Of a stretch of 64,000 bases of DNA, positions 1 to 9,599 are shown one piece after another. Origin of the DNA: Trichomonas vaginalis G3 (lineage: Eukaryota > Parabasalia > Trichomonadida > Trichomonadidae); NCBI RefSeq assembly GCF_026262505.1, contig NC_067206.1:37771660-37835659 (forward strand), in the 5' to 3' direction. The notes under the pieces were generated by a model. It did no database searches, had not been told where the DNA came from, and saw only the letters and a list, made by a program, of their open reading frames with translations. How positions within the stretch are numbered: position 1 is the stretch's first letter; the number at the start of each line of letters is the position of its first letter. The position numbers and the translations under genes are program-made.

Positions 1-694
1 GAAGCATCGCTGGTAAGCGATATGCCCATTTCTCGCTCTTTTTTATTTCTTCTTGAAGCGAACAAATCGGGGCATAAACAATATTTATATAATTACTTTT
101 TTTTTCTTTGAATATGTTATAATATGCAGTATGATGCTTTATTATGCTCTGTTTTCTACTTGATTTCTCATATCTATGATTTTTTTTCTTCAATTTGCTG
201 ATTAGTGCAATTGCACATAAGATGAAATTTCCCTTATGAGAATACTTACTCCCGTATGACATTGCCTTCAATACTGTTGTTTAAGATCAGAAATTTTAAT
301 TAAAGCCAGATGGGCATATGAACACCATTAATTTTTGATTCTTCATTAATTCTTCTATGATAATAACACATTACAAATTTTTAACCATTTATGTTCTAAG
401 TAAAGAAAATAGTACATTACATGGCAGGAAGTAATGTACCATGCAGGATATCCTTTATAGTTAACCATTCAATTAAAATCTAGAATTGCAAAACCATTTG
501 TTAAACTTGCAAGCCTTCTTTTGCTATATTAAACTTCATTATCATGCCTGATTTCAGAAAGAACTCATCCAATCTATCAAAAATAAATCCAAAACAATCA
601 TTCAACCTCTCCTTTGATATCTTTAATTTTTATCTATGTTCTCATAATTAGGTAAAATATTTGTTATCTCTCTATATAATATAACATTATATTT
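1..694. other. left-edge spacer, possible truncated gene at 1-29
   Basis: The first ~80 bases are less AT-rich than the rest. On the minus strand an ATG at 29-27 opens a frame (MGISLTSDA...) running off the window. On the plus strand a frame is open from base 1 to about 111 and could be a gene tail. Neither can be confirmed. Bases 412-439 form a perfect hairpin with 9-bp arms (GTACATTAC/GTAATGTAC) and a 10-nt loop. The rest is AT-rich with nothing recognisable. Confidence 0.3.
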
Positions 695-1888
695 TTAACA
701 TTTCTTTGCATCTATATTAACAGAAGCCAAAGCATCGACAACCCATTGTGGAATATTTCCGTCTGGGTATCTATTGTTGAAGAAATCTCTTTCGTACTTT
801 CCGAGTTCTTTCTTTTTGATTCCTTCTCTGAAGTAAGAAGTCAATCTGTTCTGGAATTCAACGTTATGAATAGACAACAATTGTCCACACATTGGAGTGT
901 GTTGCATGTGGAACAAAGCTGTTCTTGTTACGTGCTTGCATGTCCAACATCCGCACTCTTTTTCAACTGGTTCTTCCTGTCCTTTCCATCGAGAAACATG
1001 TTCATTTCCATTCCACATCAAAGCTGTTCCGAATCTGGCTGTTCTTGTTGGATAAACACAGTCAAACATGTCAACACCCAAAGCAATGCAAACAGCAATG
1101 TCTTCAGCGTATCCAACACCCATGCAATAGCGAGGCATGTCCCTAGGAAGCTCTGTAACTGATGTCTTGACGGATTGCCAAAATATCTCTTTTGCTTCGC
1201 CGCCAGAAAGTCCGCCAACAGCGAAACCGCCGAGTTTATCTTTTCTTTTGACCATTTCTTGGGCACAGAACTTTCTCTTCTCTTGATCAAGTCCGCCTTG
1301 TACTATTGCGAAGATTGCTTGGTCGTTTGGACGCTCGTGGGCTTCGATGGCGCGGTCTAACCATCTGATTGTACGATACATCGCTTCTTCAACACGAGGA
1401 CCTGTCATTAGAGAAGGAACAACATCGTCAAGCATCATGGCGATGTTGGATCCGATAGCATTTTGTATGTGGATTGAGTCTTCGGGCTTTAATAAGATTT
1501 CAGCTCCACTTGCATGGGGAGCGGTGAATCTTACGCCTTCTTCTGTAACTGTAGAGAGTTTTGCGAGTGAAACCATCTGGAATCCACCACTATCTGTGAG
1601 CATTCCGTGTGGCCAATTCATCCATTTGTGAAGTCCACCAACTTCTTTGAGTAATTCAGGACCTGGTCTGAGACCAAGATGATAAGTATTGCCTAATATG
1701 ATAGGTGGACTATGAGGAAGATCTAAAATCTGTTCAGGTGTCAATCCTTTGAGAGATCCTTGTGTAGCAACGGGCATAAAGATTGGTGTTTCAAAATAAA
1801 AGTCACTTGGACGATGAAATCCCATTTTAGCACATCTGGCAGGACCGTCTTCTGCTAAAACTTCGAATTCTACAACCTTCTGCGACAT
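695..1888 (-). CDS. QTRT1: queuine tRNA-ribosyltransferase, catalytic subunit
   Basis: This enzyme exchanges guanine 34 for queuine in tRNAs with GUN anticodons; in eukaryotes it works as a heterodimer with QTRT2, often at mitochondria-type organelles. The 397-residue product is full length for the family. Visible features are DSGGFQ near residue 99 (active-site Asp), GGLSGGE near 225-231, FDCVYPTRTARFG near 275-287 with the nucleophilic Asp276, and a zinc site CxCx2C at 312-317 with His341 in LLSIHN. The start is the ATG at 1888. The stop is followed by A, giving TAAA. No QTRT2 partner is seen in the window. The assignment rests on family motifs and is firm. Confidence 0.96.
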   Translation of the reverse strand: MSQKVVEFEVLAEDGPARCAKMGFHRPSDFYFETPIFMPVATQGSLKGLTPEQILDLPHSPPIILGNTYHLGLRPGPELLKEVGGLHKWMNWPHGMLTDSGGFQMVSLAKLSTVTEEGVRFTAPHASGAEILLKPEDSIHIQNAIGSNIAMMLDDVVPSLMTGPRVEEAMYRTIRWLDRAIEAHERPNDQAIFAIVQGGLDQEKRKFCAQEMVKRKDKLGGFAVGGLSGGEAKEIFWQSVKTSVTELPRDMPRYCMGVGYAEDIAVCIALGVDMFDCVYPTRTARFGTALMWNGNEHVSRWKGQEEPVEKECGCWTCKHVTRTALFHMQHTPMCGQLLSIHNVEFQNRLTSYFREGIKKKELGKYERDFFNNRYPDGNIPQWVVDALASVNIDAKKC

Positions 1889-2448
1889 AATTTTTCTAAA
1901 ATTTTTTAGAGGTCACTTTTATAATTTGTAGATTTGACGATTATATTTTGAATTAAAATCGATTATTTTTTTAAAGTCGTAACTACAAGATTTCGAAAGC
2001 AATAGCAATACAACAGGTTGTCTAACCATTCATACATATTATACATACTGCCAAGTAATAATATCTCAAATATTATAGCTTAACTTTTGACTCATTATGA
2101 ATTTCAGATTAAATGTTGCTCTATTTGGATCATTGAACACAATCTGAACAAAAATAATGACAATAAATCTGAACATGTAAGTTTAATTCGCATTTTATAC
2201 TGTTGAACAACAAATATCTATATATCTTTAACTCATTATTGATTGAAAGCATCATTTTATAGATTACATTCTAGGGGTATCCTAGATTTTTGATTACGTG
2301 AAACCATTCCTTCTTATTGTTCCAAAAATTATTTAGAAAACCTGATATTACTATGTTTTACATGACAGTTCAATAAAAATCCATATTATTTAAAACTACA
2401 GTTTTAAAACCTAATAAACAAATAATAAATATATGGTAAATATATGAA
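1889..2448. other. spacer without recognised genes
   Basis: AT-rich DNA between the start of the minus-strand TGT gene and the end of the minus-strand phosphatase gene. It should hold the TGT promoter; no trichomonad TCAYW initiator is obvious close to the ATG. I see no coding potential. Confidence 0.5.
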
Positions 2449-3525
2449 TTAATCCGACATGCTTGTTGTTCTTCTTAAAGGAGGAAGGTTGGAAGAACTT
2501 GAAACGAAACTATGGTTGGACAGTGAGTTAGAGATTCTGATACGACACTTTACATTCTTATCTGAATCGACAACGCGTCTGAAGAAAGTCTTCTCAACAT
2601 TGGTATAGTTTTCTTCATTTCTTGACGCTTTTTTGATTGGTTCATAAGTAAAACCTTCAATGATTCCGTCGTGCAGTAGTAAACAGCCGCTTTCGTTGTT
2701 AGTTTTGCTATAACATGATGCCGAGAATATCGTATATAAGTTAGCACCATGGAATCTGTTAATTCCCTTTTCGACAAACCCATGAGACCTTATCATTCTT
2801 TGGAGATGATTCTGCTTCAGGAAATGCTGAATTGCATCGACACCGTAAAGATATCCTTTGAGACCTTGATTGGGAAGGAAATCTTTGGACATTTCGGTTG
2901 GTTCACTCCAAATTAAAGTTGATGCAATTTCTGAGTTGTTGTTGGGGCGTTTCAATGATGAAATCAAATCAAGGTTTGTAATGTCTGGTCCAATACCTCC
3001 ATGAACGCAAAAAGTGTTATTAGATATTATAGCGGCTAATGGAAGTACTTCAAACACTTCATTGAATAGATTCCAAAGTCCCTCTGAGTACTCAATAGTA
3101 ACTTCCTGATGGAATTTCGTATTAACATTGATGTTTGATAATTCTTGATGACCTTTCAACAAAAAAACATCTCTAGGAAAGCTAACCTTAAGAGCCATGA
3201 CGAGGGCAACAACTTCAACCGAATTGGAGCCCGCTCCTGAGTAATCTCCCAAGAAAAGGTACTGGGTAATTGGCGGTAAGCCTTGATTAGCAATAATTTG
3301 AAGTAAATCATGTAGATTTCCATGTAAATCTCCAACTACACAATAACGTCCATCTAACTTCAATAGAGAACTTTCCTTTGCCAAGATTGTTTTTGCGTTA
3401 TAAAGTAATTTCGCTAAATCAACTTCATTGAAATAGGGAATAGGTTGTAATTCAGTTCCTATAGCCGAGAAAATCAGACTCTTATCAACTAAGTAATTAC
3501 GAAAAGCTTCTAGGATAAGAGTCAT
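2449..3525 (-). CDS. divergent PPP-family serine/threonine phosphatase, active site degenerate
   Basis: A 358-residue protein with the PPP (PP1/PP2A-like) fold signatures. GDLHG at 65-69 is intact. The second motif, normally GDYVDRG, reads GDYSGAG (93-99). The third, normally RGNHE, reads KGHQE (124-128). HGG at 175-177 and a later RSHG (His248) are present. Replacement of the Asp/Arg of the second motif and of the metal-binding Asn and catalytic His of the third suggests loss or strong alteration of catalysis, so it may be a pseudophosphatase that binds targets. The C-terminal ~70 residues are Ser-rich and not part of the catalytic fold. The start is the ATG at 3525; a TTG one codon upstream is not a credible start. 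Confidence 0.88.
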   Translation of the reverse strand: MTLILEAFRNYLVDKSLIFSAIGTELQPIPYFNEVDLAKLLYNAKTILAKESSLLKLDGRYCVVGDLHGNLHDLLQIIANQGLPPITQYLFLGDYSGAGSNSVEVVALVMALKVSFPRDVFLLKGHQELSNINVNTKFHQEVTIEYSEGLWNLFNEVFEVLPLAAIISNNTFCVHGGIGPDITNLDLISSLKRPNNNSEIASTLIWSEPTEMSKDFLPNQGLKGYLYGVDAIQHFLKQNHLQRMIRSHGFVEKGINRFHGANLYTIFSASCYSKTNNESGCLLLHDGIIEGFTYEPIKKASRNEENYTNVEKTFFRRVVDSDKNVKCRIRISNSLSNHSFVSSSSNLPPLRRTTSMSD

Positions 3526-4241
3526 CAAAAATCTAAAAAAAATTCGAAAAATTTTTTTGATATTTGAAGGATTTCATTGAATTTTTTTAAAGGATTTCAA
3601 ATTAAAAAGTGAACAGGGAGTATTATAATACAATGCTAAGGACATTCAATAATTTTCAAAAGAATTGAGAATCTCTCAATTTTGCCTAATTAGCTGTAAA
3701 TTTTTGTGATTGAGTTATCAAATTTGAGAAATTTTTGAATAGCATTAAATAGATAACAGTTAATCTTGCAAAATCATATTAAATATCACGATAGTTACAG
3801 AATCGATAAATTAAAAAACAAATATTAAAATATGAAATACGATATTCTTTAAGATATATAAAAATGTGATGTTTGAAGATTCTGTAATGATGAAACTTTT
3901 TTGAAAGCAACTTTTGAATGATATTCTAAATCTTTCTGTACAGAAACATAATTGTTCGTCGGAAATAAAGAATGGTATAACAGAGCTGTACTTAATATGT
4001 AAATTTGATTTTTTAAGAAATTTACGGTAAGTTTTGAGATAGAAATGTGTAAGAAAATTTGGAAGAACCAAGGTTGAAATAAAAACGGAACCGTTTCGGA
4101 TTTTTTTACATTTCATTGCAATATTAAGGAAATGCATTCCCTACCATATAATAATGACATGAAATTATAAAATCGGTTATCATAATTGATTTTTATGTTA
4201 TATTATTATTAATTATTTATATTTTTTTTGATAAATGTATT
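3526..4241. other. spacer between phosphatase and tRNA-Thr
   Basis: Very AT-rich, with homopolymer runs. It contains one 108-codon Phe-rich minus-strand open frame (3811-4137) that looks like chance AT-rich sequence. A run of eight T (4223-4230) lies just before the tRNA. Nothing else is recognised. Confidence 0.45.
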
Positions 4242-4314
4242 GCCTGCGTAGCATAGTGGTTATTGCGTGCGCCTTGTAAGCGCAAGGTCGCCGGTTCAAC
4301 TCCGGTCGTAGGCA
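4242..4314 (+). tRNA. tRNA-Thr (anticodon UGU)
   Basis: A 73-nt cloverleaf. The acceptor stem GCCTGCG pairs with CGTAGGC, the anticodon stem is TGCGC/GCGCA, and the anticodon loop CTTGTAA gives UGU, decoding ACA. The T arm is GCCGG/CCGGT around TTCAACT, and the discriminator is A. There is no intron. The NAD kinase ATG lies only 53 bp downstream, so the Pol III terminator and the Pol II promoter of that gene must share this short gap. Confidence 0.96.
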
Positions 4315-4366
4315 TTAATTTTAATTTTAATTTTTGGATTTTATTTGGAGAAATTTCAGAAAAGAT

Positions 4367-5338
4367 ATGAATCAACTTAGCTGCATTGCTGGTCAAGTTG
4401 CAACAAAGGAAAGAGATGATTCATCATTTTTTCATCATAGAAGGAAACTTTTAAACCTTAATTGGGAAACAGAACCCACAAAAGTATCAATCTTTATCCA
4501 ACCAGGACTTCCAGAGACAGAAGAGAACTTAGAAATGCTTAAAGACTTTCTGAATCAATTCAAAATTCAGTATGAAGTGGATAAATATACAAATAGTGAT
4601 TTTATTATCCTTATTGGAACTGATGGAATCAATCTTACTGTGTCGTCATTATTTCAAGAAAGAGAAACACCGCCAATTCTTTCACTTACTCCTTCACGTA
4701 AAGGATTCATATCGGTTTTGGACTTTTGCCAATATAATTTAATCATTTCACAAATTTTACGCGGAAATTGTTGGCTTTTACCAAGATGTCGACTTGTTGT
4801 AGATTATTATAGTCTGGAAGGTCTCCAGCACTTTACAGTTTTAAACGATCTAGTTGTTAATAGAGATCATACATCTGGCTCTCTCGCAATTAACTGCAGT
4901 TCATGTGGATTTGGTTTTTCTCAGATAGTTGGTGATGGTGTGATCATTGCCACTCCAACAGGATCAACAGCTTACAATAAAGGTGCTGGAGGAGCTCTAG
5001 TTCATCAGCTTCTACCTGTATTCATGTTAACTCCAATTGTCGCACTATCTTTAAGCTGTAGACCTATTCTTTTCCCACAATCTGCTGATTTAACAATTTC
5101 ATTAGATGAAGAACATGATAAAATGCAATCACACGTAGCTTATTTGACGTTAGATGGTAGAGTGCAGCGACTTTTCAAGAAAGGAGAGAAACTTGTTGTT
5201 TCTATTTCTCCCCACTACTATAATTCGATTACCATGTCAAAGTCTATTGCTGAATGGCCGGGCAGGCTTGCAGGACTTATGGGATGGAGTGAAAGAAAGC
5301 ATCAAAAAGCTCTTCCTTCAGAAAATTTACCAAAATAA
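4367..5338 (+). CDS. NADK: NAD kinase
   Basis: It phosphorylates NAD to NADP with ATP, the only known route to NADP. The 323-residue product has the family signatures. The NE/D motif appears as LNDLVVNR (159-166), and the nucleotide/NAD site is GDGVIIATPTGSTAY (189-203). The usual GGDGT motif reads GTDGI (84-88), which keeps the catalytic Asp but changes the flanking Gly and Thr. The start chosen is the ATG at 4367. An in-frame TTG at 4334 would overlap the space next to the tRNA. TTTCAGAAAAGAT directly precedes the ATG and resembles the TCA-type start context of several neighbours. Confidence 0.93.
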   Translation: MNQLSCIAGQVATKERDDSSFFHHRRKLLNLNWETEPTKVSIFIQPGLPETEENLEMLKDFLNQFKIQYEVDKYTNSDFIILIGTDGINLTVSSLFQERETPPILSLTPSRKGFISVLDFCQYNLIISQILRGNCWLLPRCRLVVDYYSLEGLQHFTVLNDLVVNRDHTSGSLAINCSSCGFGFSQIVGDGVIIATPTGSTAYNKGAGGALVHQLLPVFMLTPIVALSLSCRPILFPQSADLTISLDEEHDKMQSHVAYLTLDGRVQRLFKKGEKLVVSISPHYYNSITMSKSIAEWPGRLAGLMGWSERKHQKALPSENLPK

Positions 5339-5703
5339 TTTTCTTATTTTTGTTTTTGAAGTTTCTAATGGATTTCTTAAATCCATTAGCTCATAAACTA
5401 TTATATATTAGACTCTGTATGTATTGAATTACAATATTATTTTTTTGGAAAATAATTTATAAATGTTCAGGCGTTATCTAGTTTAAAATATATTTAGTCA
5501 CACATATCACGAAGGAAGAGTACATTATTCAACTAAATCATAGCAAATGAATAAAAAATATTAAACTTTTCGAAGCAAAATCATTGTCAAAAAGATTGGA
5601 TTCTATCTAGAACTATGCAACAATACATTCCTCTACAAAATATTATGTTTATAAAAATATTTTATAAAATTTATTAAATTCGAATGCATGTATTAACTTC
5701 TAT
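5339..5703. other. convergent spacer with a perfect hairpin after NADK
   Basis: The spacer lies between the converging NADK and Trm5 genes. At 5365-5389, 26 bp after the NADK stop, 11-bp perfect arms (CTAATGGATTT/AAATCCATTAG) enclose a 3-nt loop. The hairpin would fall in the NADK 3' UTR or just beyond its cleavage site. The remainder is AT-rich with no coding sign. Confidence 0.6.
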
Positions 5704-6840
5704 TTATTCTACTTTATGTGGTTTATCATCATCTTCATCAGCGAACAAATCTGCACATGAAAAAGTACATCTGAACATAAATTTTCCTGGAGAAACGTCT
5801 CTGACGTTATGAATATCCATTTCTGGTAATTTCATTCCAAGTGCCTTTTCAGCGCGAGCCCTAAGAGATGCTACATAGTCACCATCTTTGTTATCGAAAG
5901 AATGGAAAATAACAATAGGCATTCTAGCAGTTTCGCGGTTCTTTTTAGCACCTTCACCGATAGCATCCAAAAATTCAACAGCAGTTCCTGGAAGATTCAT
6001 TACAATATAATCGCATCCTCCATTATCGAATTGTTTCCTAATAAATTCTCTTGCATCCATGTTGAAACACTCGACATTCTCTGAAACACCATTAATCTTG
6101 CAATTTTCTTTAAGCCAATAGTAAGAATCAGGATTTAAGTCATTTGCACGTACACGGCATCCTTTTTTGGCTGCACGAACTGCAAATGGACCAATACCAC
6201 ACATGGCATCACAGACGAGTGAATTCTCTTTGAATGTAGCAACAACGGAATCATGTTCGTATTGAAGGCGTGAATTCCAGTAAACTTTGGAGAAATCCAT
6301 TTTGAATGTGAATCCTGACTGCTTAACTTCTGTAATGAAGTCGTTTTTGCCTGCAATAACTTCTAATTCCATATTTCTGTAAACGTTATTAATTGGACCT
6401 TGTTTGATAGCAACAGTCTTGATACATGGGTTTTTAAGGATGATGCACTCACCAATAACCTTCTTATATGGAAGCAACTCATCAGGAAGATTAAGATGTG
6501 CAATATGTCCAATAGTTTCGAATGATGTTGGTATTACTAATGGCTCTGGAATGTAATGACGAAGAAGCTCAATGTATGTTAGTTGTTTGTATGTTAAAGT
6601 TACTGGATATGGCTCAAGCTTTGCTTCTGGGACTTTCTCGAGGACTTCTTTAGGTAATTCAGTTACCTCTGGTATTAGTATTATTCTCTTTCCATTTGGA
6701 TCATCAACAACGTTTTTTGTCTCAGTTGCAGAAAGCTTTTTTTCTTGTAAGATAGCTTTAACAGGTCCAGTTAATTGCTTTGGAACAACAATTGATTGGA
6801 ATTCTTTTGAAATGGTAATATCTTTTGGATCTATATCCAT
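5704..6840 (-). CDS. TRM5: tRNA (guanine-37 N1)-methyltransferase
   Basis: It methylates G37 next to the anticodon using S-adenosylmethionine. The 378-residue protein has an N-terminal extension (about 1-100), a middle RNA-binding region, and a Rossmann methyltransferase domain. The domain contains VCDAMCGIGPFAVRAA (SAM-binding motif I), RANDLNPDS (acidic motif) and YIVMNLPGTAVEFLDAI (the NLP motif of Trm5). The acidic tail DEDDDKPHKVE is lineage-typical. The ATG at 6840 is used; a GTG three codons upstream is not a eukaryotic start. The apparent leader is very short, with GTGACAAAA just before the ATG. The stop context is TAAA. Confidence 0.95.
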   Translation of the reverse strand: MDIDPKDITISKEFQSIVVPKQLTGPVKAILQEKKLSATETKNVVDDPNGKRIILIPEVTELPKEVLEKVPEAKLEPYPVTLTYKQLTYIELLRHYIPEPLVIPTSFETIGHIAHLNLPDELLPYKKVIGECIILKNPCIKTVAIKQGPINNVYRNMELEVIAGKNDFITEVKQSGFTFKMDFSKVYWNSRLQYEHDSVVATFKENSLVCDAMCGIGPFAVRAAKKGCRVRANDLNPDSYYWLKENCKINGVSENVECFNMDAREFIRKQFDNGGCDYIVMNLPGTAVEFLDAIGEGAKKNRETARMPIVIFHSFDNKDGDYVASLRARAEKALGMKLPEMDIHNVRDVSPGKFMFRCTFSCADLFADEDDDKPHKVE

Positions 6841-7107
6841 TTTTGTCACTTTTTGTATATTCCGCCGTAAATTTGAAAGATTTTTTTTTTGTAAATGATA
6901 AGGAAAGTTGAGTCAATTCTATAGTTATTAATCAATCACAGGTACATAGAATAATGCAATGATTTCCTCTCTCTTCAATTTGCATTTTCAACTATTTGGG
7001 TTGAAATCAATATAACAAAAATAGTAAAGATAAAGCTGTCTTTCATATCAAAACATTTTTCAATCTCTTGTTGAATCACATAATTTGCATTGCACAGGTC
7101 TAAACAC

Positions 7108-7194
7108 AAAAATCATTGATGATGATACAGCACTTCAAATTGCAGAATCTCATAACAGCACAAAAATTACAAAATTTATTATAGTATATGGGAA
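7108..7194 (+). pseudogene. ankyrin-repeat remnant
   Basis: One reading frame gives KIIDDDTALQIAESHNSTK, then ITKFIIVYGN and a stop. This matches the ankyrin consensus (D-x-TALHIA...N...I...L...G). No start, no adjacent repeats and no N-terminal domain survive. I infer a fragment of the ankyrin family seen whole at 17.4-19.0 kb. Confidence 0.45.
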
Positions 7195-7330
7195 TAGGTG
7201 ACAATACAACTGATTTCATAGAGAATTCAAGTGAGCTTCATCAATATCTGTTGCAGCTGTGATTCTCTGTATCTCTACTCTCCAGAAAATAGCTAATGGT
7301 AAAATTTATAAATTTGGATAAAATATCTCT

Positions 7331-7416
7331 AAACTTGAAATCATATTCTTCGCGTCTGTTTCTCAAAATTTGAGTGAATTGAAAGGTTTCCACGCGATGA
7401 ATATGATTTCAAGTTT
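7331..7416. repeat. long inverted repeat (25-bp arms)
   Basis: Arms at 7331-7355 and 7392-7416 are reverse complements with one mismatch. They begin AAACTTGAAATC and end GATTTCAAGTTT. The 36-nt loop itself contains the palindrome CTCAAAATTTGAG. Flanking AAATAT and ATATTT (7321-7326 and 7421-7426) extend the symmetry. It could be a tiny MITE or a structured RNA; no target duplication is clear. Confidence 0.75.
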
Positions 7417-7499
7417 ATGAATATTTACTAATGAAAATACCAGACCTAAAAAATAAATATTTTAACACTTTATTTGAAGAAAACTTAACACAAAATTCT

Positions 7500-8852
7500 T
7501 TAATTAAATTCAGGGAACAAAAGCAGATCAGGAACTGAAAGTTCCTTTTTAGCATCTATCTGAGACGGCTCAGGGACATCGCTATCACTCAGTCCGGTGA
7601 AAGAAAATCCGGATACGTTTGCTTCATCACCAAGAACAGGAGTTCCGTAGCTATCCATTGCAGTATCATCTTCATTATTATCTTTCTGCTTTTTAGCTTC
7701 TGTCTCTACTTTGTCTGGAATGTAATAAGGCTTTATTTTCCTCTGGTAGACGTCATCCCAGTTAACTCCGCTAAAGAACGGGTGATGGATGACATCTTCG
7801 TACTTTGCACGTTTCTTTGGATCTTTTCTAAGTAGCATTGCGATCAAAGAAGCAAGTTCTGATGGAATTTCAACTGGAAAAGAAACATCTTCATTTACAA
7901 TCTTCTCCAAAATGCGGCTCTGACTCTTATCGAAGAATGGTGTGACTTGCATAACCATTTCGTAAGCGAGAATGCCGATTGCCCACCAATCTACTTCATA
8001 ACTGTAAGGTTGATGCTGTGCAATCTCTGGAGCTATGTATTCGTAGGTGCCACAGAATGTTTGAGCACCTGATGTAGCGTTTAGGTCCTTGGAAAGTCCA
8101 AAATCAGTTAATTTGACATGGCCTTCCTCATCAAGTAAAATATTTTCTGGCTTTAGATCTCTATATATAATACCAAGCGAATGAAGATATGAAAGCGCAA
8201 GAACAATTTCAGATAAATAAAATCGAACTTCTTTTTCTGATAATCCTCCACTTTTCTGAACCCTGGCAAAGAGTTCGCCGCCAGAAGCGTACTCTAAACC
8301 AAAGTAGAATTTCGATGGAGTCTGAAAAGCGAATTTTAATTGAACTATGAACGGATGACTCGCTCGAAGTAAAATATTTCTTTCGGCGAGAGCAGAATGA
8401 CTTCTTTTATCTTGTATAAGTCGACTTTTATGAATTGATTTAATAGCAAATTTCTCGTCTGTATCTTTTTTAGTGACTAACATAACTTTTCCATAATATC
8501 CATTTCCAATCACACGTATTGGGGTGAAATCATCAATTGAGAGGACAATTGTCTGTGATGGAGCGTTTTTGAGAACTGTACCCCAGCGCATGAGTTCTTC
8601 AGAACTATCTGCATATAATTCGACATTTTCTTTGTCGGAGTTCCAAACTGTAAGCATGAAAGTTTTGCCTTTACAAACATGCTCTATTTTTGTATCTGTT
8701 GTGATAGTCATTGTCATATCTGGAAATTTTGCATTTTCGTCAGAAAAAATAAAGAACGTATGGCATGTGCATGTGCACCACTTCTTCGCCTTTATTCCAA
8801 ATACTGACATCTTTCGTTTGAGCCATCCAGAGAGACTGATTAGATCAGTCAT
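7500..8852 (-). CDS. PH-domain AGC-family protein kinase (Akt/SGK-like)
   Basis: A 450-residue protein with an N-terminal PH-like domain (about 8-95, with GWLKRKMSVFG and a C-terminal Trp90) and an AGC kinase domain (about 108-370). Visible kinase features are the Gly loop GNGYYGKV, Lys138, YRDLKPENILL (catalytic Asp232), DFG at 250-252, and the activation loop TFCGTYEY with the PDK1-type Thr265. The tail ends with VSGFSF, a good hydrophobic motif, after a TP turn-motif candidate. The architecture is that of Akt, implying recruitment to phosphoinositide membranes. The start is the ATG at 8852; the GTG two codons upstream is rejected. An AACGAT box lies about 20 bp upstream. Confidence 0.95.
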   Translation of the reverse strand: MTDLISLSGWLKRKMSVFGIKAKKWCTCTCHTFFIFSDENAKFPDMTMTITTDTKIEHVCKGKTFMLTVWNSDKENVELYADSSEELMRWGTVLKNAPSQTIVLSIDDFTPIRVIGNGYYGKVMLVTKKDTDEKFAIKSIHKSRLIQDKRSHSALAERNILLRASHPFIVQLKFAFQTPSKFYFGLEYASGGELFARVQKSGGLSEKEVRFYLSEIVLALSYLHSLGIIYRDLKPENILLDEEGHVKLTDFGLSKDLNATSGAQTFCGTYEYIAPEIAQHQPYSYEVDWWAIGILAYEMVMQVTPFFDKSQSRILEKIVNEDVSFPVEIPSELASLIAMLLRKDPKKRAKYEDVIHHPFFSGVNWDDVYQRKIKPYYIPDKVETEAKKQKDNNEDDTAMDSYGTPVLGDEANVSGFSFTGLSDSDVPEPSQIDAKKELSVPDLLLFPEFN

Positions 8853-8872
8853 TCTCACTCAAAAAAAAAATA

Positions 8873-8878
8873 ATCGTT
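8873..8878 (-). promoter_or_regulatory. AACGAT box upstream of the AGC kinase
   Basis: AACGAT on the minus strand, about 20 bp before the kinase ATG and followed by a T-run. This matches the M3/Myb-recognition type core element reported for Trichomonas promoters. The motif is short, so chance is possible. Confidence 0.3.
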
Positions 8879-9599
8879 CAGAATTTTTTTTGTAGGGAAT
8901 TTCAAATTTTTTATTGCATCGAAAAATTTGAAGCCAAGGATTTATCCCAATCAAAAAATAAATTTTTCATGTATAATATTGTAAGTGTGACCTATTCTGA
9001 TTGCAAAGCACTTTTTAAATCTCATGAATATTATTTTGAATATATTTTTCTTAATATAGCGCCTGAACTTTCTCACAACTCCTATATAGCTCAAAAGTCG
9101 GAAGAATTCCTTTTCGGAGTTGGTTATCTAGTTAATATATAAAGTGATTAATTTAAATACATCTACAGCCTCTTAATTTGCCAACTTTATGCAAATTAGT
9201 CTTAAAATTTTCCTATATGATGATCCATTTTGTTGAATATATGATAAGAAAATGATGGAAAAATAATATGGGAAAATATTACTTATATTATTATGGCAGA
9301 AATGTAAGTATAAGTTTTCTGCATGCAAACATTCGATATATTCCATTCTTATTTAATATTTGTAAATTTGAAATAATAAAATTTGTTTATGTAAAAATTA
9401 AGATGCGTAATTATCATCATTAGTATATATAAGATGCTATGATTATATAGATAAGCAGATAATGTTTTAAATTTATATTTCTGCTTTGACATTATCTTAA
9501 ATCGGTTAATTGATTTAACCGGAAGAAAAATTGATCGAGGAGTAAAAACTAAAAACGAAGAAGTGTAAAGAAAAGATAAATTTATATTCCAAAAATGAT
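8879..9599. other. spacer between kinase promoter and Rab terminus
   Basis: AT-rich DNA between the kinase start and the Rab stop. Open frames here lack an ATG and have AT-rich composition. No repeat or RNA gene is recognised. Confidence 0.4.

Larger units (their letters stand above)
6841..7499. other. spacer with ankyrin relic and long hairpin
   Basis: This gap holds an ankyrin-like remnant on the plus strand (about 7108-7194) and a long inverted repeat (7331-7416), listed separately. The remaining sequence is AT-rich with no gene. Confidence 0.5.

Noticed and set aside
3811-4137. 108-codon minus-strand open frame with ATG
   Set aside because: Phe/Ile/Lys composition of random AT-rich DNA, no domain, no initiator; not reported as a gene.
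4334-4366. Upstream non-ATG start for NAD kinase
   Set aside because: TTG is not a plausible start here; the ATG at 4367 gives a normal-length enzyme. The same reasoning shortened the starts at 3528, 6849, 8858, 10682 and 37147.
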